Positions 38,129 to 46,638 of a stretch of DNA of 64,000 nt are shown here, one piece after another (within the stretch, counting starts at the first letter, position 1; every line of letters begins with the position of its first letter). A model generated the notes under the pieces. That model was given only the letters and a program-made list of their open reading frames with translations. It was not told the origin of the DNA and searched no databases. Source of the DNA: Bradyrhizobium sp. WBAH42 (lineage in GTDB: Bacteria; Pseudomonadota; Alphaproteobacteria; Rhizobiales; Xanthobacteraceae); the NCBI RefSeq assembly GCF_024585265.1, contig NZ_CP036533.1, positions 1,178,001 through 1,242,000 of the forward strand. Reading direction: 5' to 3'. Made by a program: the position numbers and the translations under genes.

Positions 38129-39265
38129 CTAGCTGCGGGCCGCGACTCGTCCGCTCTCGACGTCAAACACTTCGCCCCCTGCGCCGATCTCGGCGAAGGC
38201 GGCGGGATCCGCACCGGTCAGCCACACCTGCGCGCCGAGCTTCTTCAGCTCATCGAACAGCGCCGCCCGGCGGTTCGGATCGAGATGCGCAACCACCTCG
38301 TCGAGCAGCAGCAGCGGCACGATGCCGGTCATCTCGGCGACCAGGCTCGCATGCGCCAGCACGAGGCCGATCAGCAGCGCCTTCTGTTCGCCGGTCGAGG
38401 CATCGCGCGCCGGCATGCTCTTCGGCGCATAGAGGACCGCGAGGTCGGTGAGGTGCGGGCCGTCGGTGGTGCGGCCGGCGATCGCATCGCGCGGGCGGTT
38501 GTCGCGCAGGATCTGGCGGTAGCGGTCCTCGACCGAGGTCGCGGTCTCCGTCAGCAGCGCGTTCTCCATCCAGCCGTCGAGCGCGATTTGCGCGGATGGA
38601 AATGCGGAGGCTTGCGCGCGCGCGTTGAGCATGCCGGTCAGCCTTGCCGCGGTCTGGCCGCGCGTGGCCGCCACCGCGACTGCGAGCTCGGCGGTCTCGC
38701 GCTCGATCGCGTCGCACCAATGGTCGTCGTAATTGCGCGTCTCCAAGAGGCGGTTGCGCGAGCGCAAGGAGCGCTCGAGCGCGTTGATCCGGCTGGAATG
38801 CTCGCTGTCGATGGCGAGCACGAGACGATCGAAGAAGCGCCGGCGCTCCGAGGCGGCGCCCATGAACAGCCCGTCCATCGCCGGCGTCAGCCACACCATG
38901 CGGATGTGATCGCCGAATGCGCTGGCCGAACCCACCGGCTCGCGGTCGATGCGGCAGCGCCGGCTCACCGGGGCGTCCGCGCGCGGCGCATCGATGCCGG
39001 TGCCGAGCGTGGCCAGCCCCAGCGCGCCCTCGACCTGCGCCGACACCGCCCAGGACCCGTCGCCCTGGTTGTCGGCGACGTCTTCGAGCGTCGCGCGGCG
39101 CAGGCCGCGGCCCGGCGACAGGAACGAGATCGCCTCGATGCAATTGGTCTTGCCCGCCCCGTTCGGCCCGACCAGTGCCACCAGGTCAGCCGCCGTCTCG
39201 AGCCCCGCCGCCCGATAATTGCGGAAATGCGTCAGCGTCAGGCGATGAATGCGGGAGGGGGGCAT
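38129..39265 (-). CDS. recF: DNA replication and repair protein RecF
   Basis: A 378-residue SMC/ABC-type ATPase that helps load RecA at gaps through RecFOR. Walker A is VGPNGAGKTNCIEAI near residue 33, the signature segment ASTGEQKALLIGLVLAHA comes late, and Walker B is PLLLLDEVVAHLD. The start MPPSRIHRLTLTHFRNYRA at 39265 is normal. The outer edge of a palindromic unit lies only 7 bp upstream of the start codon. The ribosome binding region is therefore partly made of repeat DNA, which may lower or tune translation. It normally follows dnaN directly. Here a nuclease cassette separates them. Confidence 0.96.
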   Translation of the reverse strand: MPPSRIHRLTLTHFRNYRAAGLETAADLVALVGPNGAGKTNCIEAISFLSPGRGLRRATLEDVADNQGDGSWAVSAQVEGALGLATLGTGIDAPRADAPVSRRCRIDREPVGSASAFGDHIRMVWLTPAMDGLFMGAASERRRFFDRLVLAIDSEHSSRINALERSLRSRNRLLETRNYDDHWCDAIERETAELAVAVAATRGQTAARLTGMLNARAQASAFPSAQIALDGWMENALLTETATSVEDRYRQILRDNRPRDAIAGRTTDGPHLTDLAVLYAPKSMPARDASTGEQKALLIGLVLAHASLVAEMTGIVPLLLLDEVVAHLDPNRRAALFDELKKLGAQVWLTGADPAAFAEIGAGGEVFDVESGRVAARS

Positions 39266-39272
39266 GATAGCT

Positions 39273-39304
39273 CGTCATTGCCGGGCTTGACCCGGCAATC
39301 CATC
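39273..39304. repeat. GTCAT...ATCCA unit, left boundary of GIY-YIG cassette
   Basis: A 32-bp unit: CGTCAT, stem TGCCGGG, loop CTTGA, stem CCCGGCA, then ATCCATC. It matches the unit at 39607-39638, in inverted orientation, at 30 of 32 positions. The two differences are compensatory within the stem. Confidence 0.92.
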
Positions 39305-39311
39305 GCCCGCG

Positions 39312-39599
39312 TCAGCGGGCAATTTCATCATATAGGTCTTGCCACGCGGGATTGCTCTTCACGATCAGATCGATCTTCCACTCGCGCGACCAGTGTTTCA
39401 TGTTCTTTTCGCGCTGGAGGGCAGCGGCGATCGTGTCGTGCGCCTCGAAATAGACCAAGATCTTCACCCCGTAGCGTTTGGTGAAGCCGTCCGCCAGCCC
39501 TTCCCGGTGCTCGTAGACGCGTCTGACCAGATTGTTGGTGACGCCGATGTAGAGTGTTCCACCGGGCTTGCTGGCGAGGATATACACCCAATAAGTCAT
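39312..39599 (-). CDS. small GIY-YIG nuclease domain protein
   Basis: A 95-residue single-domain GIY-YIG protein. The two signature strands are VYIL (5-8) and LYIG (16-19). Next come the catalytic Arg region NLVRRVYEHREG, a helix AALQREKNMKHWSREWK holding the metal-binding Glu (about residue 64), and the late Asn of SNPAWQDLY. These are the UPF0213-type small GIY-YIG proteins, which are found widely but with no settled role. It is convergent with nothing and lies in the dnaN-to-recF transcription direction. No ribosome binding site is visible before the ATG at 39597-39599. The gene is bounded on both sides by inverted palindromic units. Confidence 0.9.
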   Translation of the reverse strand: MTYWVYILASKPGGTLYIGVTNNLVRRVYEHREGLADGFTKRYGVKILVYFEAHDTIAAALQREKNMKHWSREWKIDLIVKSNPAWQDLYDEIAR

Positions 39600-39606
39600 C
39601 TTGTTT

Positions 39607-39638
39607 GATGGATGGCCGGGTCAAGCCCGGCCATGACG
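39607..39638. repeat. ATCCA...GTCAT unit, right boundary of GIY-YIG cassette
   Basis: Inverted 32-bp counterpart of 39273-39304. Read on the minus strand its stem is GGCCGGG/CCCGGCC with the same CTTGA loop and the same flanks. It ends 15 bp before the dnaN stop codon region. Confidence 0.92.
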
Positions 39639-39653
39639 AGAGGGGAAATATCC

Positions 39654-40772
39654 TCACACCCGCATCGGCATCAGCACATACAGCGCGCTCTTGTCGTCGC
39701 GGTCCTGCACCAGCGTCGGCGAGCCGGGGTCGGCGAGGCGAAGCGTTGCGACGTCGCCTTCGATCTGGGCGGCGATGTCGAGCAGATAGCGGGAGTTGAA
39801 GCCGATATCGAGGGCGTCGGAGGCGTATTCGACCTCGAGCTCTTCGGTCGCGCTGCCGGAATCCGGGTTGGTCACCGACAGCACCAGCTTGCCCGCCGAC
39901 AGCGACAATTTCACCGCGCGGCCGCGCTCGCTCGAAATCGTCGAGACGCGGTCGACCGCGTTCTCGAAATCCTTCTTGTCGACCACGAGCTCCTTGTCGT
40001 TGTTCTGCGGGATGACGCGGCCGTAATCGGGGAAGGTGCCGTCGATCAGTTTCGAGGTCAGTACGACGTTGCCGATGGTGAAGCGGATCTTGGCCTGCGA
40101 CAGCTCGATCGTCATCTCGGCCTCGGTGTCCTCGATCAGGCGCTGCACCTCGCCGACCGTCTTGCGCGGCACGATCACGCCGGGCATGCCCTCGGCGCCC
40201 TTGGGCTGCACCAGGTCGAGCTGGGCGAGGCGGTGGCCGTCGGTGGCGACACCGCGCAGGGTGGCGGCCTTTGCCGTGCCGGCGGCATGCAGATAGATGC
40301 CGTTGAGGTAATAGCGCGTCTCTTCGGTCGAGATCGCGAACTGCGTGCGGTCGATCAGCCGCTTGACGTCCTTGGCGGCGAGCGAGAACGAGTGCGACAT
40401 GTCGCCGGCCGCCAGATCGGGGAAATCATTCTCCGGCAGCGTCTGCAGCGTGAAGCGGGAGCGGCCGGCGCGGATTGCCAGCACCGCGCGGTCGCCGTCG
40501 GCCTCCAGCACGATCTGCGAGCCGTCCGGCAGCTTGCGCACGATGTCGTAGAACATATGCGCCGGCACCGTGGTGGAGCCCGCGGTCGCGGTTTCCGCCG
40601 GCAGCGTCTCGGTCACCTCGAGGTCGAGGTCGGTCGCCTTCAGCGACAATTTCGCGTTCTCGGCGCGCACCAGCACGTTGCCGAGGATCGGGATCGTGTT
40701 GCGGCGCTCGACCACGCGGTGGACATGGCCCAGCGACTTCAGCAATTGCGCGCGTTCGACCGTAACCTTCAT
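39654..40772 (-). CDS. dnaN: DNA polymerase III subunit beta (sliding clamp)
   Basis: A 372-residue clamp protein that encircles DNA and gives processivity to polymerase III. The start MKVTVERAQLLKSLGHVHRV and the segment NTIPILGNVLV are typical. Three similar clamp domains follow. The end (LYVLMPMRV, after the PGSPTLVQD segment) is the conserved P-M-R-V/L terminus. The ATG at 40770-40772 is used. Dimerisation and binding of clamp-binding motifs are known for the family. It lies 259 bp downstream of dnaA and upstream of the GIY-YIG cassette and recF, all leftward. Confidence 0.98.
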   Translation of the reverse strand: MKVTVERAQLLKSLGHVHRVVERRNTIPILGNVLVRAENAKLSLKATDLDLEVTETLPAETATAGSTTVPAHMFYDIVRKLPDGSQIVLEADGDRAVLAIRAGRSRFTLQTLPENDFPDLAAGDMSHSFSLAAKDVKRLIDRTQFAISTEETRYYLNGIYLHAAGTAKAATLRGVATDGHRLAQLDLVQPKGAEGMPGVIVPRKTVGEVQRLIEDTEAEMTIELSQAKIRFTIGNVVLTSKLIDGTFPDYGRVIPQNNDKELVVDKKDFENAVDRVSTISSERGRAVKLSLSAGKLVLSVTNPDSGSATEELEVEYASDALDIGFNSRYLLDIAAQIEGDVATLRLADPGSPTLVQDRDDKSALYVLMPMRV

Positions 40773-41031
40773 TGCACTACTCGCCCGATCCCCAAGGAAA
40801 ACACAGCGTTGAGAAGGCCGGGCGGCGGGACGCGCGCCACGGCATCGAAGACCCCGCAAGGCCGGATCATTCCTGCCGATATGACCAAAGCCGCCTGGGT
40901 CGCGCAAGGTGCCGCGGATGCCCCGGCGATTCAAGGGATCGGGGCCAGTTCCCCACGATTTACCGCCCCAAACGAAGGCCGCCGCCCAGGGCGAGCCGGG
41001 GCGGCGGGAGCAGGGCGGGAGCCCTAGGCCT

Positions 41032-42441
41032 TTATTCCTGAAGCTGGCGCTTCAGCGATTCCACTTCCTCGGACAGAGCGGTGTCCTTGGAGACCAGCGC
41101 CTCGATCTTGCGCACGGCGTGCAGCACCGTGGTGTGGTCGCGTCCGCCGAAGCGGCGGCCGATCTCGGGCAGCGAACGCAGGGTCAGCGTCTTGGCGAGA
41201 TACATCGCCACCTGGCGCGGGCGCACCACGTTGGCGGTGCGGCGCGAGGAGAGCAGGTCGGAGCGGCTGACATTATATTGCCGTGCCACCACGCGCTGGA
41301 TGTCCTCGATCTTGATCCGCTTGGGCTCCTGCGGCCGCACCAGGTCGCGCACCTCGTGCTCGGCCATCTCCAGCGTCACCGGCCGGTTGTTGAGCTTGGA
41401 ATGCGCGAGCAGGCGGTTGATCGCGCCTTCGAGGTCGCGGCCGTTATGGGTGATGGTGCGCGCCAGATAGTGCAGCACCTCCTCGGGCACCTCAAACGTC
41501 GCATGATGGGCGCGGGCCGCCGCGACGCGCGATTTCAGGATGCCGTGGCGCAGTTCCTCGCCGAGCGAGCCCATCTCGACCACGAGCCCGCCGGCGAGCC
41601 GCGAGCGCACGCGGTCATCCAGGCTTTCGAGATCGGACGGCGGACGGTCGGCCGCGATCACGACCTGGCGGCCGGCGTCGATCAGCGCGTTCAGCGTGTG
41701 GCAGAACTCGGCCTGCGTCGACTTGCCCTGCAGGAACTGGAGGTCGTCGATCACCAGCACGTCGATGCCGCGCAGCGCTTCCTTGAAAGCCAGCGCCGTC
41801 TGCGTCTTCAGCGCGGCGACGAAGCCGTACATGAATTTTTCCGCCGTGAGATACAGCACCTTGCGCTCGTTGCCGGAATTGCCGGCCCAGGTCACCGCCT
41901 GCAACAGATGCGTCTTGCCGAGGCCGACGCCGGCATGGATGTAGAGTGGGTTGAACATCACGGGGTCGCCGCGACGTCCTTCGGCGACCTGGCGCGCGGC
42001 CGCATGGGCCAGCGTGTTGGAGCGGCCGACGACGAAGCTCGCGAAGGTCAGGCGCGGATCGAGCGGCGAGCCGCCGAGCGCGTCGTGATTGGCCGAGACC
42101 GGCGCGGTCGCGGTCGAGCGCAATTCCGGCGTCGGCGCGCGGCGCGCCTCGACCGGCGCGGGCGCTTCCTTCGGCTGCGCCGTCGGACGCACGGCGGACC
42201 GCACCGTGAGGTCGATGCGATGCACTTCCGGCATCTCGGCCTGCCAGCACGACAGCACGCGCTCGGCATAATGGGCCTGGATCCAGCTCTTCAGGAACCG
42301 CGTCGGCACCGACAGCCGCACGCTCTCGTCCTGCACGCCTTCCAGATCCATGCGTGCAAACCAGCTCGTGTAGACGTCCTCGCCAACGCTCGAGCGCAAC
42401 CGACCCTTCACGCGTGACCAGCGATCCTGTTCCATTGTCAT
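41032..42441 (-). CDS. dnaA: chromosomal replication initiator protein DnaA
   Basis: A 469-residue AAA+ initiator that binds DnaA boxes and opens oriC. Domain I begins [19 protein letters not shown]. Walker A is [13 protein letters not shown] and Walker B is [13 protein letters not shown]. The DNA-binding domain IV contains [19 protein letters not shown]. The ATG at 42439-42441 (MTMEQDRW) is used because AAGAGAAG lies upstream. An ATG two codons later is possible. The upstream sequence up to 43694 has DnaA-box-like sites, so autoregulation is likely. The linker (domain II) is Pro/Ala-rich, as usual. Confidence 0.97.
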   Translation of the reverse strand: MTMEQDRWSRVKGRLRSSVGEDVYTSWFARMDLEGVQDESVRLSVPTRFLKSWIQAHYAERVLSCWQAEMPEVHRIDLTVRSAVRPTAQPKEAPAPVEARRAPTPELRSTATAPVSANHDALGGSPLDPRLTFASFVVGRSNTLAHAAARQVAEGRRGDPVMFNPLYIHAGVGLGKTHLLQAVTWAGNSGNERKVLYLTAEKFMYGFVAALKTQTALAFKEALRGIDVLVIDDLQFLQGKSTQAEFCHTLNALIDAGRQVVIAADRPPSDLESLDDRVRSRLAGGLVVEMGSLGEELRHGILKSRVAAARAHHATFEVPEEVLHYLARTITHNGRDLEGAINRLLAHSKLNNRPVTLEMAEHEVRDLVRPQEPKRIKIEDIQRVVARQYNVSRSDLLSSRRTANVVRPRQVAMYLAKTLTLRSLPEIGRRFGGRDHTTVLHAVRKIEALVSKDTALSEEVESLKRQLQE

Positions 42442-43118
42442 CGTCAGAAAACTTCTCTTGAGAGATATAGTTGCGTTGTGAGCGCCATGCAGGGTTCTTG
42501 CCACGCACCCTGAACTGGCGCGACCTCGAGCGAGTCCATCGTCGGGCATGGCTCGACCGTTCGGCGCGAACGCCGCGGGTCAGATCAGCGATGTCAGAGA
42601 TGGAGGGGTCGCGAGGTCAGCGCGTACTCGGCGCTCCGTCACACGCGGGAGGCTGGAGATCCGACGGGGCTGAAACGGCATCGTTGGAAAAAGAAACGTG
42701 CTGCAATACCGCGCTGAGTCCGTAAGACATGATACCTCCCCGTCCTGCCGTGATCGCTCACGACAAGGTCCTGCGTGTCCTGAAGACAACCGCGCCGTAC
42801 TCCTGTCGCGGATGTCTGCCCAATGTACTCGTCGTCCGCTCGACTTCGCCACCTTGCGTGCCGGGGTAACTTCGCGATGTCTCTCATTTGCGCTTGGCGC
42901 GAGCGAGGAGATCCCGCTTGGAGACATTCAGACAAAGAGCTACCATTCCCACATTGCTGTGGGTTTTGAACCGACATCACTTGTTGAAGCGTCGCCTACG
43001 TGCCTACCGCCGCCGATCTGCACGTTCGCCCCGTTTCCTAAACCGCGCTGGTCTCAAGATCGTGGGCGCCGCTGACTGGGTTAAGGAATACACTAAGCGG
43101 AAAGACTCGCAACGAAAT

Positions 43119-43423
43119 TGATTCACAGTTGAGGCGTCAAAAAACTTGACCTCGGTTAATGCCGCACAGGAGTTGTTCACAGGCTCCGAAGCAAGTTTTT
43201 GAATCCGTGCACAGAATCGAGAAGGCCGCGCGTCATGTGACAATTCTCGTTCAGCGCCAAATTTTTTTTATAAATTCGTCATGCGCCCGACGTGCGGGCG
43301 AATTTTCCAAATGCTTGTCGCTGCTATGTAGATAAGTGATTATCGAGTCATCGCTTTTCGAGACTCGTTTTGCAGGGTAACTCCACACTCGCTCGCGTTC
43401 CGGTGAATCTACGGTGTGCAGAA
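43119..43423. promoter_or_regulatory. cluster of DnaA-box-like sites, candidate oriC
   Basis: Boxes related to TTATCCACA: TGATTCACA (43119-43127), TTGTTCACA (43173-43181), CCGTGCACA (43205-43213), and on the minus strand TTATCTACA (43327-43335, one mismatch) and TTCTGCACA (43415-43423). An 18-bp A/T tract (43259-43276) lies among them as a possible unwinding element. It is adjacent to dnaA. It could be oriC or only a dnaA control region. Confidence 0.5.
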
Positions 43424-43540
43424 CTCTCATCGGCCACCGATTCAATTCGCGCCCGCGGCACAGGGGTTTTTGCAACGCAGTGAAGTTTCCACTGTTGCAG
43501 AACATCGGCAGGTAGAACTACGGAACGAAAACTGACGCAG

Positions 43541-43554
43541 ACGATTTAAATCGT
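43541..43554. other. 14-bp perfect palindrome
   Basis: ACGATTTAAATCGT, a perfect inverted repeat without loop at the rpsT side of the candidate origin. It could be a protein-binding site. No regulator is identified. Confidence 0.5.
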
Positions 43555-43608
43555 CCAAGCGAGGCGTGAGCCTCGCGTGACTGCTGGCGTGAAATTATGA
43601 CAGCCAAC

Positions 43609-43639
43609 AAAAAAGCCCGGCGTGAGGCCGGGCTTTTTG
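43609..43639 (-). terminator. rho-independent terminator of rpsT
   Basis: Stem AGCCCGGC / GCCGGGCT with loop GTGAG, flanked by A-runs and T-runs on both sides. It can stop the leftward rpsT transcript before it enters the candidate origin. Confidence 0.9.
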
Positions 43640-43694
43640 ACGCGCTGACCGGATCGACCGATCAGACGATGTCACCAAGATGACTTGGCAAGAT

Positions 43695-43961
43695 TTACTT
43701 CGCGAGCTTGGCGATCTGCGCGGTGAGGCGCGAGACTTTGCGGCTGGCGTTGTTCTTGTGAATGATGTTGCGCTGGGCGGCGCGCATCAAGGCGGGCTCG
43801 GCAGTCGCGAGTGCCTTCACGGCAGCGGCGCGATCGCCGCTCTTGATGGCTTCCTCGACAGTGCGCACGGCGCCACGCATCTGGGTGCGGCGCGACTTGT
43901 TGACGGCGGTGCGGCGGGCGATCTTGCGCGTCGCTTTCTTGGCGGAAGTGGTATTGGCCAT
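43695..43961 (-). CDS. rpsT: 30S ribosomal protein S20
   Basis: An 88-residue 16S-rRNA-binding protein, strongly basic and helical: [20 protein letters not shown], then [17 protein letters not shown] and [20 protein letters not shown], the conserved S20 end. The ATG at 43959-43961 has AAAGGACA upstream. A strong promoter is at 44211-44239, so the mRNA has a leader of about 240 nt, which may allow regulation of S20 synthesis. The terminator at 43609-43639 follows. Its position upstream of dnaA is common in the group. Confidence 0.97.
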   Translation of the reverse strand: MANTTSAKKATRKIARRTAVNKSRRTQMRGAVRTVEEAIKSGDRAAAVKALATAEPALMRAAQRNIIHKNNASRKVSRLTAQIAKLAK

Positions 43962-44383
43962 GGTCTCAATGTCCTTTGCGGGTACCGGTCGCGTCTTGGT
44001 CGGGTAGCGCCGGCTTGCTTGACCGCGTAATCGACGCTCGGATTTAGGGTGTTCGGTTGCTGGGCCGTTCCCGGAACATGAGCGACCGCCTCGCGGCTGT
44101 CTCTGAGGCTCCACGGTGACTTCAAGCTCGAGAGAGTCCTGAAGCCCAAGGGGCCTGCAACTGCTCAAAGAACAGCGGCGGCGGGATTGCGCCCACCGCC
44201 AGTTGGCGCCCTTATAGAGAGGGTCTTTCGCACCGTCAACGCTTTCGGGGGCTGGAAACGCGCCTTTGGCGGGCCGGTTTGGTGCCGTAACGCCCTGAAG
44301 AGGTTGAATTTCTGCCGTCGCCCGGCTATTGGCTGGCATCGTTTCGCAAGGTCGTCCGGTCGGGCGACCATCGTAGGTGAGGC
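43962..44383. other. rpsT leader and divergent intergenic region
   Basis: This 422-bp gap holds the rpsT promoter (44211-44239), its long untranslated leader (about 43962-44204), and about 140 bp before the rightward small membrane-protein gene. I could not fold the leader, so no regulatory structure is claimed. Confidence 0.6.
44211..44239 (-). promoter_or_regulatory. sigma-70-type promoter of rpsT
   Basis: On the minus strand: TTGACG (44234-44239), a 17-bp spacer, TATAAG (44211-44216). This is one of the best housekeeping promoter matches in the window. Confidence 0.8.
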
Positions 44384-44701
44384 ATGATCCGCGGCTTTTT
44401 CCGACTGATTGGGCTGTTGCTGCTCGCCGGCGGGTTCATCTTCATGGTCTATGACGGCGCCCGCTGGGTGGCCGACCAGACCCTCAAATTCACCCGTTTC
44501 GGCCAGTTCTGGAACGACATCAATCAGGCCAGCCAATCGGCCTTCCGCACCTGGGTCGAGGCCAAGGCGCCTTGGCTCTGGACCTCGGTGATCCGCCTGG
44601 TGCTGGAGCAGCCGGTCTTCGCCGTCCTCGGCATTTTGGGCATCCTCCTGATGATCCTGTTCCGCCCGCGCAAGCCCTTGATCGGCTATTCCCGGGATTG
44701 A
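44384..44701 (+). CDS. small hypothetical inner-membrane protein
   Basis: A 105-residue protein with two hydrophobic helices, [20 protein letters not shown] at the start and [18 protein letters not shown] near the end. Between them is an amphipathic, charged segment ([20 protein letters not shown]). The short tail [12 protein letters not shown] is basic. It is probably an inner-membrane protein with the loop in the periplasm. No family is recognised beyond similar hypotheticals of Bradyrhizobium-type genomes (from memory). The ATG at 44384 is the first in a frame with consistent hydrophobic structure. Confidence 0.8.
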   Translation: MIRGFFRLIGLLLLAGGFIFMVYDGARWVADQTLKFTRFGQFWNDINQASQSAFRTWVEAKAPWLWTSVIRLVLEQPVFAVLGILGILLMILFRPRKPLIGYSRD

Positions 44702-44834
44702 GCTTTCAAGTTCCGCCGGCCGCCGCGTAACAGCGCTGCCTCTTGCCGCGTAGAGCCCTATATTCCCACCTCATCGCGAGCACGCGCCTGGTCTCCCGAC
44801 TGGCTCAGGCATGCGCTCGCTTCGGAGATCCATC

Positions 44835-45491
44835 ATGCTGTTCGTGCGCAAGACCACTGCATTGCCGAGCGCAGCTGACGCGCTGCCGGGCCGTGCGCAG
44901 GCCATCCCGACCGCGACCACCCATTTCGTCAACGGCGCAAAGCTGAAGCCGCCTTATCCCGCCGGTCTCGAGCAGGCATTGTTCGGCTTAGGCTGCTTCT
45001 GGGGCGCCGAGCGCAAGTTCTGGCAGCTTCGCGAGGGCATCTATGTGACGGCCGTCGGCTATGCCGGCGGTCACACGCCGAACCCGACCTATGAGGAGGT
45101 CTGCTCGGGCCGCACCGCCCACACCGAAGTGGTGCTGGTCGTGTTCGATCCGAACAAGATCTCCTACGAGACGCTTCTGAAGACTTTCTGGGAAAGCCAC
45201 AACCCGACGCAGGGCATGCGCCAGGGCAACGACGTCGGCACGCAATACCGAAGCGCGATCTACACCACTTCCGATGCGCAGAAGCAGGCGGCCGAGCAGT
45301 CGAAGGCGCTCTATCAGAAGGCGCTCGCAGCGAAGGGGCTCGGTGCCATCACCACCGAGATCGCGCCCGCCGGTGCGTTCTATTTCGCCGAGGACTACCA
45401 TCAGCAATATCTGGCGAAGAATCCCGCCGGCTATTGCGGCCTGGGCGGCACCGGCGTGTCCTGCCCGATCGGCCTTGGCGTGAGCGCGTGA
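44835..45491 (+). CDS. msrA: peptide-methionine (S)-S-oxide reductase
   Basis: A 218-residue repair enzyme that reduces the S form of methionine sulfoxide in proteins. The active site [15 protein letters not shown] contains the catalytic Cys, with [28 protein letters not shown] and the resolving-Cys region [15 protein letters not shown] at the C-terminus. The 50-residue N-terminal extension before EQALFGLGC is present in many alphaproteobacterial MsrA. No signal peptide is clear. ATG 44835 follows GGAGATCC. An ATG eight codons upstream is less likely. Confidence 0.96.
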   Translation: MLFVRKTTALPSAADALPGRAQAIPTATTHFVNGAKLKPPYPAGLEQALFGLGCFWGAERKFWQLREGIYVTAVGYAGGHTPNPTYEEVCSGRTAHTEVVLVVFDPNKISYETLLKTFWESHNPTQGMRQGNDVGTQYRSAIYTTSDAQKQAAEQSKALYQKALAAKGLGAITTEIAPAGAFYFAEDYHQQYLAKNPAGYCGLGGTGVSCPIGLGVSA

Positions 45492-45509
45492 GCTAAACGA
45501 CGTGTCTTG

Positions 45510-45673
45510 CTTACCCTCCCCTGGAGGGGGAGGGTCGGCACGCGATCGAGCGAAGCGAGATTGCGTGACGGGGTGGGGTGATCTCTCCACTCGGGCACTG
45601 TTCGTCGCGGAAAGACCGTCACCCCACCCCGCTCGCGCTGCGCGCGATCGACCCTCCCCCTCCAGGGGAGGGT
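45510..45673. repeat. family D palindromic repeat
   Basis: Arms as in the copy at 11040: CTTACCCTCCCCTGGAGGGG on the left, CCCTCCCCCTCCAGGGGAGG on the right, with inner GGGGTGGGGTGA and TCACCCCACCCC. It occupies most of the gap between msrA and the export lipoprotein gene. Confidence 0.9.
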
Positions 45674-45747
45674 GGCACCGTCATCCCTCCACTCAACGCT
45701 TTATTAACCATACCCGGTGCATCAGTGGAGCTGTCTCGTTTCGAGGG

Positions 45748-46503
45748 ATGGGTCCGGTGCCGTTTGCACGCGCGTTTCGATGGTCGAACTTGGCGTCCTT
45801 GGCAGCGTCCGCCGCGCTCGCCCTGGGCGGCTGCATGCAGACCGCAACCCCCGTCGCGATGGTGCAGCCTCGTCCCGATCTCGATTCCATGGCCTACGGC
45901 CAGCCCTACGGCGCGCCGCAGCCGGTCGCCGTGGCCAGCAACGGCGGCGGCGCCATCGCAGCCTTCAGCAATTCCTTTGCCGCCTCGCCCGGACCGATGC
46001 CGGTCGGCTACGCCGCGCCGATGGCGGCACCGGTGCGCAATGGCGCCTCCTACCATCTCGACGCCGGCGACAAGCTTCGCGTCGTGGTCTATGGCCAGGA
46101 AGGTCTCACCAACAGCTATGCGATCGATGCCGGCGGCTCCATCACCATGCCGCTGATCGGCGCGGTGCCGGCCCGCGGCCGCACCACGGCAGGGCTGGCC
46201 GGCGAGATCGCCGCACGCCTGCGCAACGGCTACATCCGCGAACCTTCGGTGGCGGTCGAGATCGAGACCTATCGTCCGTTCTTCATCCTCGGCGAGGTCC
46301 TTGCGCCCGGCCAATATCCTTACGTGCCGAACATGACGGTCGAGAGCGCGGTCGCCATCGCCGGCGGTTTCTCCCCGCGCGCCAAGCGCGACGTGGTCAC
46401 GGTCACGCACAGCGAGAACGGCGGCGCCATGCGCGCGGTTGTTCCGCTCGGCACGCCGCTCGCACCGGGCGACACCGTGTTCGTCGGCGAGCGCTGGTTC
46501 TAG
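45748..46503 (+). CDS. polysaccharide export (Wza/GumB-like) lipoprotein
   Basis: A 251-residue outer-membrane polysaccharide export lipoprotein. The leader ASLAASAALALGGC ends in a lipobox (LGGC). After a low-complexity, Pro/Gly/Ala-rich stretch, the poly_export domain begins with SYHLDAGDKLRVVVYGQEGL, SITMPLIGAVPARGRT and REPSVAVEIETYRPF. An SLBB-like repeat follows (FILGEVLAPGQYPY), ending PGDTVFVGERWF. It is an orphan: no Wzc kinase, glycosyltransferase or flippase lies near. ATG 45748 is used. A GTG three codons later is a close alternative. Confidence 0.88.
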   Translation: MGPVPFARAFRWSNLASLAASAALALGGCMQTATPVAMVQPRPDLDSMAYGQPYGAPQPVAVASNGGGAIAAFSNSFAASPGPMPVGYAAPMAAPVRNGASYHLDAGDKLRVVVYGQEGLTNSYAIDAGGSITMPLIGAVPARGRTTAGLAGEIAARLRNGYIREPSVAVEIETYRPFFILGEVLAPGQYPYVPNMTVESAVAIAGGFSPRAKRDVVTVTHSENGGAMRAVVPLGTPLAPGDTVFVGERWF

Positions 46504-46517
46504 GGTTCTCTCCTTCT

Positions 46518-46621
46518 GTCATTCCGGGGCGCGACGAAGTGGCGAGCCCGGAATCCATTCATCCACAAGCGCTGACGCTCGATGGATTCCGGGCTCGCGC
46601 TGCGCGCGCCCCGGAATGACG
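46518..46621. repeat. family C palindromic repeat (GTCAT...ATCCA unit pair)
   Basis: GTCATTCCGGGGCGCG to CCCGGAATCCATTC on the left is mirrored by ATGGATTCCGGG to GCCCCGGAATGACG. It is a shorter version of the element at 5599. Confidence 0.9.
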
Positions 46622-46638
46622 GTGGAGAAACCCGCACT

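Larger units (their letters stand above)
39273..39638. mobile_element. putative repeat-bounded GIY-YIG cassette
   Basis: A 366-bp unit of two inverted palindromic units enclosing a 95-codon nuclease gene. The gene reaches within 7-8 bp of both units, so nothing else is carried. It has the architecture of the other dispersed repeats in the window, with the short spacer replaced by the gene. It sits between recF and dnaN, usually adjacent genes. Mobility is inferred. No target duplication was established. Confidence 0.65.
42442..43694. other. dnaA-rpsT intergenic region, candidate origin
   Basis: The longest gene-free stretch in the window (1.25 kb). The dnaA-proximal part has no clear feature. 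From about 43080 the DNA becomes AT-richer, with several DnaA-box-like 9-mers, an A/T run at 43259-43276 and a 14-bp palindrome at 43541. No protein-coding frame here shows convincing codon structure. Confidence 0.6.

Noticed and set aside
42580..42980. Short open frames in the dnaA upstream region
   Set aside because: Several frames overlap on both strands, none has a ribosome binding site or family motif, and the region looks regulatory.
45502..45747. N-terminal extension of the export lipoprotein through repeat D
   Set aside because: It would translate the repeat element and place the lipobox about 110 residues in, which is not a valid signal.
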